NCBI GenBank assembly: GCA_932521025.1
Contig: OW051471.1
Location: forward strand, 2,976,001 to 3,040,000
Direction of reading: 5' to 3'
DNA from: Oscheius onirici
Taxonomy: Eukaryota > Nematoda > Chromadorea > Rhabditida > Rhabditidae
DNA: 64,000 nt
Shown here: piece by piece, positions 33,701 to 45,490 of the stretch
Numbering within the stretch: position 1 is the first letter of the stretch
Layout: each line of letters starts with the position of its first letter
Program-made: the position numbers and the translations under genes
The notes under the pieces: generated by a model
Databases searched by the model: none
Told to the model about the DNA's origin: nothing
What the model saw: only the letters and a program-made list of their open reading frames with translations

Positions 33701-36386
33701 ACTTTTTTGAATACAGCATTTGATACTCCCTATAGTAGTCCAACATAGCCTTACAACCCTTTTGTTAGTTCATCTTTTCTTTCTAGAATTCGTCATAATC
33801 ATGCTCTCCCGCGGTTGCTTGGGAAAAAGAGAGGCAACATGTGCAAAAAGACTGAATTGTCAGCATGCTCACTGATCTCACTGCTCTAGAAGAGGGAGAA
33901 AGGCTTCCTCTCCATTTCCTAATCGTTTCTGGGAAACGGATGTTCAAATGGTTCAATGAGTGAGAGTTTTATGTGAGTAAACAGGAGGTTCATCTGGAAC
34001 AACTTCAGTGACATAAACAAGCTTCCATTTTTAGAATCCATATTAAAATACGCGTCCAAGAATAAATCCCCTTTCCTTTTGCAGCTGTTTGTGTGCCAAG
34101 ATCAACCCGTGACCAGATATGTCTCGGCTTCTCTCATTCCGAAACTGGAATCCCTGAGCGAAGGAAAGAACACATAAAACACTATTTTATGGCCTTCTCT
34201 CAGATGTTACATTGGAAGATCCCCTTCCCTTTAAACACAGTTAACCTCTTATCTCGGGGTGAACAATGAAGATTTTCGGGAAGACCCCTTTACAGATAAG
34301 CGGAAATAAGCTCAGCTTTAAGCTGCTTTAAGACGGAACTCCCGCAAAAAAATACCTGCTCAATGAGGCTTTCCTTCGTCTCCAGAAGATGCTTGTGGAT
34401 CTGTTCATTTGGATGAGGCTGGAGCGGATTGTAGAAAGGGGTTATGCCGGACAGAAAGGCTGACAGGGAGATTCCAGCTGGGCCGTTTCCTGAAGGTTGG
34501 AAGATTACTGTATTGGTTACTGTAGTTTTGTGAGCAACAGGAGAATATTTCAGTCTTGTTCTCCGCCTCATTGACTGATTTTAGTGGACTGCAATGTCAA
34601 TTTTTTTACTGGACTGACTACCGTATAACTACTGAAATCCTCATAGAAAACATGATACTTTTCAGGTTGAAGACACGACATATTTTTTGATGCTCTGCAA
34701 AGTTATAAGGCCGATCAAAGGCTTGGCTGTACAGAACTTAGAAAAGCTAGAAATGCCATCCTCAGTCTGAAAAAGAAACGCTTACGCAATTGCGTATTTT
34801 CTGACAATGAGTTCAATTGAATAGTGCTAACAGAAGTTCTGGCTCCCGTAACGATTCCGAATTTTTAAGGGACTTCTGAGTAGATATGCTTATTCCAGAG
34901 GATCATGGAATCAAGTTTCCACAACTGTTTTCCTCTTTGTTTTTGCAACGGGTTGCGAAACCTTTTGTCAGCATTCCCTCTATTTTTGCTCCCCTTTGAC
35001 CCCATGTTGTTGACAAAATAGTTTCACAGCTGTTTTTAACCCCAAGTCAACACAGAGACCCAAAATTCAGGTTTATATTTTTAGCTTATTCACTCGGCAG
35101 ACAAATCTCTGCTGCGTATTTTAAAAAGAGTCTGAGGGTGCAGCAAGTTTATGTTGTAACAAAACCCGCCCTCTCTCCTCTCTAAAGATCAGTCCGGGTT
35201 TCGAGACCAAGAAGCATAAAGTTTTGAGAAGAGGAGCCTCGTGGGGTCCTTGATCAAACAGTATAAGAAGAGAGTAAACTGTCTTTTCAGTGACGAAGGG
35301 TCAATACTCGCGAAAGCGTTTTTTGAGATACAAGTGCAGAGGGAGTAGGAGGGCAGAGATTGGAATGTTTCGAAAGAGTTCGTTTAGTAGGGGAAGCTTC
35401 CTAGTCTGTAAAAACTGCGAAACAGTCATACTGCGGGGTTCATAGAATCTTACAGATTACGTAAAAAAATTTGGAACGAGCTACATTCCGGCTGCACTAG
35501 TTCAAAAGAAAGCAAAACTCAGAAAAAGTAATTTTAACCAAAGAAGACAAGACATTTTGACTGCTTTCTAATGTTGTTGTTCCAGAATCTCTCCAGGCTC
35601 AAAACTAGCCGTAAACGCTAGAGCAGCTGCTGGCAATGAGAAAAAAAAAAGAATAAGCGCGATTTTGTAACGGTCGAGTTTCTGCGTCAAGACCTACTTT
35701 TTCAGCTTTTTGATGTTCTGCAAAGTTGTTGCTCTTAACAAAAGCTAAAACTTTTCAGAGAATGGCAAAGTCCGAAAATGAGTTCTGGAAGAAGAAAGAT
35801 GGTCAGAGTTTTTCCGAAGAAACTTTAGTTCCGGAAAGTACTAGAGGTCTAGTTTTCAAAGGATCTTTAAAAACTTCTAATACACACGTTTTGTTTCCTC
35901 TAGCCTAGCTATAATTCACGTTTTGCAATCACCGAGTTAGTGGAGATAAGAGACACATTTCGTTTCCCCCAATATGATTCAATGACATCGTAAAAGTCCT
36001 CTGTGCCGGGCAGTGTAAGCCTTCAAAATTATGCACGTTTCGAAATCAAGTTTAAGTTTAAAGAAATAAAGTTCAAAAGGAACACAGCTGTAGAAACTCG
36101 ACAGGAGTAAACAATTTGAAGGGTGATCTATGTTGCGAAATGACCATGAAAGGAATGTAAAGAGGAAGTTGTTTTTGGCGGGAAAGTGAAGAAAAAAAGA
36201 TCGAGTAAACAAACCTAAGATGAGGATATTTGTGTTGAAATGCTGCGCCGGGTGCATATGAGCTGTTGGCGAGACTGAGAATGGGACGCCTGCGCCACAG
36301 GAATAGAGAGGCGGGGCTGCGCCACAAGACCATCGATCGGCGGGACGACCCCCAGAGAACAGCGCCGCTTTTTTTGTTCGGGACAA
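30778..36386 (-). CDS. osgn-1: OSGIN-like FAD-dependent oxidoreductase
   Basis: OSGIN proteins are flavin-containing, monooxygenase-like proteins linked to oxidative stress and growth control. Minus-strand exons in coding order: 36215-36386, 34356-34489, 33448-33522, 33224-33358, 32449-32634, 31848-32063 and 30778-31371; all joins are in phase. The first Rossmann motif spans the first intron (LILG joined to [14 protein letters not shown]). Then come [28 protein letters not shown] and [16 protein letters not shown]. The second dinucleotide motif is [14 protein letters not shown], followed by [10 protein letters not shown], and the end is [16 protein letters not shown], all in OSGIN order. Starting at 36386 gives 503 residues; the ATG at 36257 (MHPAQHFN) gives 460, nearer the family length and perhaps the true start. 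Intron 1 is 1,725 nt. The donor after exon 31848-32063 (GTCACA) is the weakest join. Confidence 0.88.
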
Positions 36387-38779
36387 GTGGTCACTTTTGA
36401 TAAATCAAACTATTTCGTCTCGGGCCGTGATGAATGGGTGCAATTGTTACCTAACAGATGGATAAGTCAGACGTACTGGAGGTCCTAGTTTCTTTTGGAA
36501 AGAGTAATGTATGTCTTCGCTCGAAAAAATATTAGTCAAGGAAAAATGGTTAGAATTCTAGAAAGAAAAAAGCTTAAACAGATATGTACATACGGAGAGA
36601 AAGACAGGGGGAAAATGAAGACTCTTGGACATTTGGCGTTTGCAGCAAAAATGGTGCATTTCTTGTAAGATGGATTGTCATTTTGAAAAGCACAATGAAA
36701 AAGCAGAATACTGAAAATGGTTATGATATGCCGAAAACATGGTTTACTCTCCTGGATTAGATATTTTTACATTGAATCTTTTCTAGTTTCGCAAGAATGA
36801 GTAAAGTACAATTTTCTGAAGAAATAGTCAGATTTCAGGGCCCGGCACAAAGTCAGCTTACAGCTTTCCACAAAAGAACACTCCTAACTTTTAACACAAG
36901 TCTAGTCGATCAAAAACCCCGTAACTGTTTCAAAAATGTCTCTCTATTATTTGCAACTCTATTATCAAGGTTCTCTCTACCCTGCTCCCCTACAACATCA
37001 ACAGCCCACATTTTTCCCTAGTGTTGATCTTTCCCCTCTCTCCAGTTTCTTCTCTCCAAATACGGGTCTAATTCAATTAAAGAGGGTTATGTTTATCCGA
37101 ACCCCAACTGCGTCATTGTTCCATGTTCTGTCTTGTTCTCACTCACGTGGTAATATTTGCAGACTCTTTCTCCGGAATTTGGTGTCTAGAGGATCAGGAT
37201 GACAGGATTAGGATTCTTATATTGTTTCCTCCGGAATCTATAGTCATTGGTTCCTGAACTATCTGAACAGAACCAGTCTTTCTCTCCGAGTACAGTAAGC
37301 TGCCAAATTGAATCAGAGAAACACGTGAGAATTCCACTTTTCTGTCTGATCAAAAAGACACATACCAGTGGCCTAAAACAAAGGATACTCAGCGAAGGTA
37401 CGCAGCTAAACTCGAATGAGGATCAAACAGTTCTCATCCCTTGAACTTTTTGCCGTGAAAAGAGCCGACGCTACGTCGATTCGAGAGGCGGTTCCGTCGT
37501 GCTCTGTACACACAGATTGGGAACGTAAACAATGAAGGCCGGATGGTGGACAGCGGCTAGGGGAGAGAGGGAGGGAGAGACTATCTAATGGGTTGGTTGG
37601 AAGGTCCCTAGAGTCTGAGAACAGAAGAGTCACTAATCGACTGAATGGTACTAGACAGTGGATCCAGGCATTTCACTAACAATAAGTGGTAACAGTACAG
37701 TTTGAAAGCTTGGAAAGGTTCCTATAAAAAAATGTAAAGTTAAGCTTATATTTTTAGCCAGTTAAGCCAATCGAGCATAAGTGACAACAACAGTCAACGG
37801 AGCTGACAGTAGAAACGGAACTGACATAGTTGAACGTCGGATCGAATAGAGCTAACCGAAGAAATGCATGTCAGTCAATAGACATGTTTTCTACGTGGGA
37901 CCTGGCCATGGATCAAATTTTGAACTCTTCCTTTATATCTCCACATTGTCTGCTTGAAAAACGGAGGTTCTCCCTCAAAACATTAGCTTGCTTGGAGAGA
38001 TACGATGATCTTTAGTGAGAGAGAATATAATATCTAGCACGTTGGAATAAGAAATGAAAAGACTGCGAAGAGTCATAAGCGACAAAGAGTCACAGATTCT
38101 CTTGAGACTCATAGTTACAGACCGGCATTTTCAAAGGAAGAAGGAAAACAACTCACTTCTATAGTTTGATGTTTGATCCTTCCTTGTCGTGATCCTTTGG
38201 AGTAGTCGATGAATCCAGCAGTGAGCAGTTCAGTCAGCAAAAGTTCTTTGAGAATCTCCAGGAAACTGGATTTTATCCATCTTATTTGGTAGTAAACAGA
38301 AATCCGTCAGAATGTCAGGGTAAAATCCTTCTTCAGAACCTGAGACTCTTGTTGTTTCCAGCATCGTCGACGATTTCGAAGTCCTGCTCGGAACAATGTC
38401 AGTCAGTTCAGCGATAATGAGAAGTTGGAATCCAGTAGAGCTTCCATCTTCTATACAGTCAGCATACAGCTTCTATCGTTCTCGTCGAGTTTCCCGAGTT
38501 CTGAAAAATGGCAGAAGAAGAAAGCACGTGGAATTTGGCAGCTCACAAGTCAGACACATCTCGAACATAAAGTTTTCGACAAAGAGCACTATCAGTTCCC
38601 ACGAATCCGAAGTAACGCCAAGAACTATACCAAACTGAATTCATTGGATTAGGTTCAGAGCTTTTGAGAGAACTGAGCGTGACACCGTCTTTCTATGGAC
38701 CCTAGTTGTGGGGGATTCACATCTGAGCAGTCATTTTGCAAGCTCTACCGGAAGTCAAAAGAGCGGGAAAGGCTAACTG
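36387..38779. other. Intergenic stretch, no gene recognised
   Basis: No coding exon supported. A GATACGCAGCTAAA-type arm occurs at about 37383-37415. Short frames between 38396 and 38652 overlap in different phases and have no family resemblance; they may belong to the repeat that follows. Confidence 0.4.
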
Positions 38780-39040
38780 TAAGTGATAGTTTCTACTAGC
38801 AAAGAAGAACTGGAACATACCCTGATTGAAGGGAAGCTGGAGAAGCAACAGTTCCGTGGTAGATTCGACCCAGAAAACGAGAAGACAAGCAGCCATCCAT
38901 CAGCAGTAGCAGACTCAAGACTGGAGACTCCCTTTCTGATTAACGTTGACAAGTTGGCAAATATTACTTCGCAAAGTTTTCTGTACTTTTGAGCAAATCT
39001 AAAGTTTTGAACTAATTCTCTACTACGATTCAATTAGCTA
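38780..39040 (+). repeat. Dispersed repeat family B, copy 1
   Basis: About 260 bases are found again, inverted, at 47080-47365. Shared words include GAACTGGAA, CCTGATTGAA, TAGATTCGACCCAGAA, GCAGCCATCCATCAG, GTTGACAAGTTGGCAAATAT and CAAAGTTTT. The copies differ by small indels. No common open frame is kept. Confidence 0.75.
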
Positions 39041-39087
39041 GCTATTCGACCGATAGCGACTGTCCAGGATGGCTTACATCAGAAACG

Positions 39088-39300
39088 ATGATCGAGGGAG
39101 ACAAGAAGAAGGAAGACAAGTTGACCAGCTTCAAGAAGAAGCTGGATGACGGACAGAAGAAGGTCCAGACGCTGGAGGACGAGCTCGCGACGGTCAGGGA
39201 GGAGAAGAAGAAGCTAGCGGAGCAACTGAAGAGCGAGGAGGAGAAGTCTGCCGCTCTGGAGAAGAAGGTCAAGGCTCTGGACATCGAGAGCGAAGCCTAG
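39088..39300 (+). pseudogene. Short coiled-coil protein or gene fragment
   Basis: A 70-residue frame, almost entirely Lys/Glu/Leu heptads: KLTSFKKKLDDGQKKVQTLE, then DELATVREEKKKLAEQLKSE, then EKSAALEKKVKALDIE. It is GC-rich and clearly coding-like, unlike its AT-rich surroundings, and begins 48 bases after repeat B. It ends at TAG, but the frame continues open for 27 further codons. No TATA box or splice acceptor was found upstream and no poly(A) signal nearby. It may be a captured or decayed exon of a longer coiled-coil gene, or a short gene of its own; I cannot decide. Confidence 0.5.
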
Positions 39301-40769
39301 ATCAAGAAGAATGAAATTCTCAATGTGGGAAAACTTGTTCATTCGCACTCTTCTCTCTGTCTTTCTGATTTTTTTCTAGTATAAAAAGATTTTGGTGCTC
39401 CGATTGACAAAGTTAGTTCATCAACTTTCTGACGAGCAAGAGTCTTATCTGAAAGTAGAAAAATTTGATATCTCGACCCGTACCATAATGCGGAGCACAA
39501 TGCTTATGGAAGGAATTGATATTCATTGAGAGGAGAGGACAGAATGACGCTGGACACAGACCATAATCGCCGCAGAAGGGAAGAGTGTCCAGTTTTTTCT
39601 TTCACACATGGGGAGAACGCAACATTCTCTCTCTTTTTTTACCCATCTGTCCAACCTTCACTAAATAGTTGGTAAATAGACACCCCTCTCATAAATTCTT
39701 GCCGGTCAATTGGGGTCCATCGTCAGGACCTGTTCTGCACCGAGACACGGTCATAAAATTGTTTTTGGTCGGTCTCCTATAGATCGCCAGCACAATATTT
39801 GATGTGCATCATTGGAGAGAAAAAAGAATGTCATGACAGCGGGAGAATTCCCCTAAGTTTCTTGCTTTCTGTGATTCAAAAGCAAAACAGGAAGTCAACA
39901 TGAACCTTGATGAAAGTCGCAGGGAACAGGATGCGATGTATTCAACTTAACCTATCCATATATAATCTGCTGTTTTCAAGCGATTTACTCTGACGTTTTT
40001 GATGGTGACTTTCCTACGATACGCTAACTAAAATGACCAATTCTCTATACTTAAAGCGTAGATTATTCGCACAGTAAGCGAAAGGTTTTCAAATTGTTTG
40101 TGTCAAGCAGCATTGTTCTGTTCCTTTGATTCATGACAGTGTCCTGCAAAGCTATCTTACAATCAAGAGTTAGGTTTTCCTTTCCTAGTTAGTTGTTCTG
40201 AATTTGACTTGCCGACTAAAATGGTTACTTCTGGTATTTTCCAACTCTCCGACTGTTAATTTATAAGTCCAATCGGACTCGTTTCTTTATCGGTGAATTA
40301 TTACTATTCAACTTAACCTGGTTTTTGCAACGTGACATTCTAAAATATGTTTGGACTTTCAGTTATTTTTCGGGGCTGTGGAAATAATTTTAGTGGAAGC
40401 AAAATAGTACGAGTCATATATTTGAGGAGCGATACAAAGAATTCCAGAAGTTTGAAGTACAAGTACCCATGTTATTTTGCGGATCAAAAAAATAACGCAA
40501 AGCTGATAAAAAACTGAACGTTCGGTTCATACTCGAAACTTTTCCAAGTTTTTCCCTCTCTAAAAGTATCTTCTCCTTCCCAAACAACCCGTGACATTCA
40601 GAGCTTTCTTCGCCGAACCCCTGCCTGAAAATAGTCACTTGTCTTCTGTCGCAAGACTCTCCCTAATCGTTCCACCAATCTCCACAGGGCTATTACGTCG
40701 TTCGGGATACAAGATTTATTCGTTTGAAATCGACTGGAGGCGGGGCCGGTTCGGGCTGGACAGTCTCTC
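39301..40769. other. Intergenic stretch upstream of the transporter
   Basis: AT-rich, no coding block recognised. Sequence between 40500 and 40769 likely contains the transporter promoter and leader, but no TATA box or clear splice acceptor next to the start was found. Confidence 0.45.
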
Positions 40770-43386
40770 ATGGAGGCCAAGATGCCCGTCGATGAGGTGA
40801 GTTCCAACTTTGTGTTGATTTTCAAAGTACAGCCCGAAAGAGACAAGTGCTAACAAAGTGCAAAATGGTCCTATATATGCAACAAGCGTTTTGTTCATGA
40901 ACACATGATAAAATGCCTGCTATTATTTTCAGTGTCCAAGAAAAGGAACCGTTGGTTAGTGTTATCACATTTTCGTGGATTTCCCTTGATTATGACAGTA
41001 CCGTATGAACCTTTTTCCAGACATCAGTCAAAGGCTACGGATGGATTTTGGCTGCTTTCTTTATTGTAGGAGAAACGGCAGGCAGTGGAATGGTGGCGAT
41101 GCCAAGAGCTGTCATGAACACGGGTCTATATGGAGGAATCACTCTCCTTGTTACCATCTGTGTGATGTTGGCCTACACGGCTCATCAACTCGGACAGAAT
41201 TGGCTCTTGATGCAGAGACGATGGCCAAAGTACCTTCACGAGCCATGTAGGGATGTCTATCCGGAGATGGCAAAGAGAGCCATGGGGAATGGAGCCAGGT
41301 GAGATAAACTATACGTTTTATAAAGAGCTATTAATCCTAGTTAAGTGAATTTCTGTACATAAAATTCAGCGAATTTAAGTTTCTAAAAAGCTGTAGTCTT
41401 GAACCTGAAGTACGTTACGAAAGGCAAAACAGGACCGTGACATTTCATGCTCAGCCAAAGAGACGCGGTTCTATTCAAACAGTACAAGTATGTCTTTGGC
41501 TTTTTTTAACAACGGCTGCACGTTATGGCCCAGATGCATCTCAGACCCTGGACAGGACTCTCACAGTCTGCTTTCAGTCCATGTTACTTACTACCCGAAA
41601 ATATAGAACGTCTCTTCCGTTTGAACTCTTTTTCAACAATTTGTCTAACGCATACTTTTCATCTTCCCTAACAATCTCAACAGTTATCGAATGATCTTTC
41701 TTTTTCCAGAATCTTCACCCAGATCATCATCTACACCACGCTCTTTGCCGCCATCGGCGTCTTTACCATCCTCGCAGCGAAAAACTTCTCCCAAATCCTC
41801 GACCTCTTTCACGTTAACATTCACTTCTGCATCATAATCATCGCCGTGGCTCTCGTCATGTGGCCACTCCAGTTTCTCAGAAGTCCAGCTCATTTCTGGC
41901 AGGTTTCCATCGTCGCGGCTGCTTCGACTACACTGGCCGTTGTTCTCATAATTTTTGGCAGTTTCCTCGATCTTCCACAATGTTATCGAGAAGATAATTT
42001 GGACGTCGGGACCGACCTGACTCATTTTTCTCTAGGATTCGGGACCATTGTCTTTGCCTACGGTGGTCATTGTGGATTCCCTGCTCTGCAGCACGACATG
42101 AGGAATCCGGCTCAGTTTACCCGCTCCGTCCTTGTTAGTTACATCTGTAGGTTTTTGGGATTTTGACAGAAAAGGAGGAAATTTCAGTCATGTTCTGTTT
42201 ATACGTTCCGGTCTCTCTCATCTCCTTCTACACCTATGGGGACAATCTTTCCGACTCGGTGATTGCGTCGGTACAGAATCCGCTTTTGAGGTAAGTTGTT
42301 GAGAAGAGGGTGAGAGCAGTATGACTGACTAGAGCCAGGGTTTGGTGTTCTTTGGAAATGGTGATGAACTGTTGAGGGAAAGACCCAGGTACTGTATTTT
42401 GAGCAACAGTGCTTTTTCTATAGAGATCGTGTAAAACAGAAGAGTACTCCGGTGATCTAACAACAAAAGACTACTGAACATTTCAGAAACATCATTAACA
42501 TAATGATAACCATCCACGTCCTCGTCTCTATCCTCATCATTGGAAATCCCCTGAGTCAGGGAGCCGAACACTTGCTCAAGATCAAGGACGAGCTGGGATT
42601 CGGTCGTGTCGTCGTGAGATCAGTCATCTTCTGGTCCGCAATCCTCGTCGCTCTTACCTTTCCAAACTTTGGCATCTTTCTGGACCTGGTATGGGTTTCT
42701 GCAGTTAAAGCAACCCATTTTTAGGTCGGATCAAGCGCAATGACTCTCTTGGCAATGATCCTGCCTGGGATTTTTGCTCTTTATCTGGAAGCTGGCAAAA
42801 AACTGGAGGAGGAGAGAGTTGAGACGACCAAGAGCCCATCCTCAGAGAGTACATATCCTTCTTTTACAGAGTACGTTCTAGAACTTTCTAATCAAAAAGA
42901 GTCTTTCCAGTGTCCTTCGTCTTACTCATAAGGGTCACCTCCTTCTGAATCTCTTCATCACTACTGTCGGTCTCGTCTGCGGCATCACGGCCACGACAAA
43001 TGCCCTTCTTCAAATGTTCCAGTCCTCGTTAGCAACTCCCTGCTATGTTCAGCTTTATCATGGTATGGTCTCTTTTAAACGCTGACTGTTGTTCTGCTAA
43101 CTATGTGACTAGAAAAAACTAGGAGAGACAATTGTATGAACAATCACTTGCTGCAAGTCTGCAAGCTTGCTTCAATGCTAACAGCTTCGAAAAAGAAAAG
43201 TTTCAAGGGAATTGGCAAAAGTTACCTCTCTGTAACTTTCCCTACAAAACCTATTTTTTGCATTTGCAATGTTCAGGAGCACTGACGAACCTCCAATCAG
43301 CTCCAACTCTCCAATGCTGCGGCCAGTACGGCAACATCACAATCGACTCGAACTATACGTGTAGAAATGCTTTATCTTTCCAATAA
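40770..43386 (+). CDS. Amino-acid transporter of the AAAP superfamily
   Basis: AAAP proteins (SLC32/36/38 relatives) move amino acids with protons or sodium. Nine exons: 40770-40796, 40933-40950, 41021-41298, 41710-42146, 42188-42290, 42487-42688, 42725-42870, 42911-43062 and 43277-43386, about 490 residues. The first core motif is typical: GWILAAFFIVGETAGSGMVA followed by MPRAVMNTGLYGG. About eleven hydrophobic segments follow, with YGGHCGFPALQHDMRNP in the middle, matching the conserved segment after the fifth or sixth span, and LTFPNFGIFLDLVGSSA near the end. The last exon gives a hydrophilic tail with three cysteines and two N-glycosylation sequons (CCGQYGNITIDSNYTC), unusual for the family. 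The first two exons are tiny (27 and 18 nt) and less certain. AATAAA overlaps the stop (43382-43387). Substrate cannot be told from sequence. Confidence 0.9.
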
Positions 43387-43516
43387 ATGTGAGGAATTCA
43401 CTTTTTAAAGCAAGATCGTTGTCGTGTCAAAAATTGATACATATGAGGAAATAGAGGTACCGCGCAAAGAGAAGGAATGGCCGGGATGGGAGTGAGATTT
43501 GAATTCCAAAAAAAGC

Positions 43517-45490
43517 TCATTTTTCTAAAATCGCCAGCTTCTTTTTATAATACTCGGCTATCACGCGGTCTTTGGCAATCTGGGCTTCGAGGGCCTCTTT
43601 CTGGAGGCGGAGAATGTCTTCCGGGAGACTGAGAGAAGACTTTTTGGGACTGGAAGTGATCTTGGCGACGGACTGGAGCACGAGGAGAGGAGGCGATGGA
43701 GAACAGGACGGAGGCAGGTGGTCGTCTGAAAGATACTGTACGGAGAGTCTAGAAGGTGCTGGAACTACTGAACAAGTTCAGAAGAGAAGAAACAATTCTT
43801 TTATTTACCGTACCCTTTAAATTTGGTACTACAGTGACATGAGACTGAACAGTTTCTTGAGCTACTGTACTACCGTTTAATTGAGAGATTGTCTCTGCTC
43901 AGACATTGTCAGGTAGAGGGGTTATCGTAATCCGTTTCTGGGTAGTTATTCAGTACATTACATCTTTTCATAGAAGAGGGCAGTACAGTCTCATCAGGAC
44001 AGTGTCTAAAAGTACTGAACAAGCCTGAACTCTTGTATCTCTCAGTTCAGTAGAGAAACAGGAATGTACTAGATCGAGTGGCTTTGAGAGTCCCGAAACG
44101 GTTTGTCACTGAACTGAGGCAAAAGAGAGCATAGTACCCACATCTAGTCACTTACAGCAACTGATCTTTTGAATCTGTACAGTGTTAAAAAGAATTATCT
44201 GGTCCTCTGGATACGAGTCGTGAAGGGTAGGTTCAATTACCTCTACTTTGGGTCAGACAGTGGCAGGAGAAAACCAATCAAATCTCTGTTGTGAGCAAAA
44301 ACAGAGTCCAGAAGACTTAACAACTCATGACAGAACTCGTTCAATCCAGTCAGAACTAATCTTCCGCCAGACTAGAAATGCCCAGTTACCAGAGAGAAGA
44401 ACCATTCAGACGTCTCTACTCCGACTGGACAAGATGGCCGACAAGAGCTGCTACGCTGGAGCTGAAGGCTACGGTAGCGGATACATAGGTGGCGCCTCGA
44501 ACAGCAACTACAAGAAGGAGGAATACGCCTAGGGACGCGAAGACTTCAGCCAGACTCCTACTGCTGGTGCTCCTGCCCCTGCCAACAACCCGCCCGGAGT
44601 CTTCAAGCCTCGTTCCGATCAGTCCTTCTACGTAGACAACGCCGCACTTGTACAGGGAAGCCGGAGTCATGGGAGGAGAGAAGTGGGCAGCGGCGTCATT
44701 GACAAAGACGGCTGAGAAAACAAAACCAAGGCTTCCGGTACTGCTCCTCCCGGCTCGTTTAAGCCAGGGGTCGACAGGTCCTTCTAGCCTGCAGGATGGA
44801 ACTGAATAAAGATTCTGGGGACAGTGTGTTCTTTTTGTTGTCTTTTAGTAGCTTGTTTGCAGCGTCTCGGTAGTGGTTCACATAGGGTAGGCACAAATAA
44901 AGTATTGCTACTCGAGTTCGGTATAACTTTGTGTCTTGTCCGTCTCTGCTCTATTGAGCCCCCAATCTCAAACAAACTAAAATACAAAAGTACTAAAAAT
45001 AACAACTAGATTCAGCTCTGCCAGCTTGTGGGAAGAAGCTAGCTGGAGAAACAGGACTGTAAAACCTTTGGATCCAGTTTCTTCAGAAATCATCGGGACA
45101 AGCAACTGATTTCAAGTCTAGGGAAGTTCTATGACTCGTGGAATAGGTCTTCCAAATAACAATCAAACTCACCATTCTTGCCACCAGCTTCCCTAAAAAG
45201 CATCTTCATGAGCTCCTGATCGATCGGTCCGTCGATATTTTCCTTCTTTTTCTTGGCCTGCTGAATATTGCTGTTCTGTTCCGTCAATCCATCCAGATCC
45301 TTGTCCACAGCCACATATCTCTTCTGGGCAAAGAGCTTGTTCATCAGATTCACGTCGACACCGTTCGTGGTCAGCGTGATGGGCTTACTGTTCTTGACCT
45401 GAAGAAGAGTCAGCACTGTCTAACTGTGGTCAGTACCTGAGCCGTGATCTGTCGAACAACGGCAGCCGTTTCTCTATCCAGACTATTCAT
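43517..45490 (-). CDS. Small charged protein of unknown family (162 residues)
   Basis: Three minus-strand exons in coding order: 45437-45490, 45173-45398 and 43517-43725, with phase-consistent joins; 162 residues. The N-terminal part reads VKNSKPITLTTNGVDVNLMN, then a Lys-rich stretch (QQAKKKKENIDGP) and QELMKMLFREAGGKN. A Pro/Ser-rich linker leads to a helical C-terminus: LPEDILRLQKEALEAQIAKD, then YYKKKLAIL. Such leucine-rich terminal helices occur in nematode DNA-binding regulators with Myb/SANT-like domains, but no such domain is present. TTTCAG ends one base before the ATG, suggesting a trans-spliced leader. Intron 43726-45172 is 1.45 kb and contains, on the other strand, the decayed gene at 44434-44805. 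Function unknown. Confidence 0.75.
44434..44805 (+). pseudogene. Decayed Pro/Gly-rich repeat protein gene with three in-frame stops
   Basis: Frame starts MADKSCYAGAEGYGSGYIGG and reads to TAG at 44530-44532. In the same frame it continues with TPTAGAPAPANNPPGVFKP and SDQSFYVDN, TGA at 44713-44715, then GTAPPGSFKPGVDRSF, TAG at 44785-44787, PAGWN and a final TGA that overlaps AATAAA (44805-44810). The unit PPGxFKPxxDxSFY occurs twice, showing that the frame past the first stop was once protein. The third stop stands where Tyr is expected (SFY). No frameshift is needed anywhere. It lies inside an intron of the minus-strand 162-residue gene. Most likely a young pseudogene; stop readthrough is a less likely alternative. 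Confidence 0.68.

Noticed and set aside
35726-35908. 60-codon plus-strand frame in the OSGIN intron
   Set aside because: Starts within a dispersed repeat word and lacks any support.
38396-38652. Two overlapping plus-strand frames
   Set aside because: Overlap in different phases, no family match; likely part of non-coding or repeat-derived DNA.
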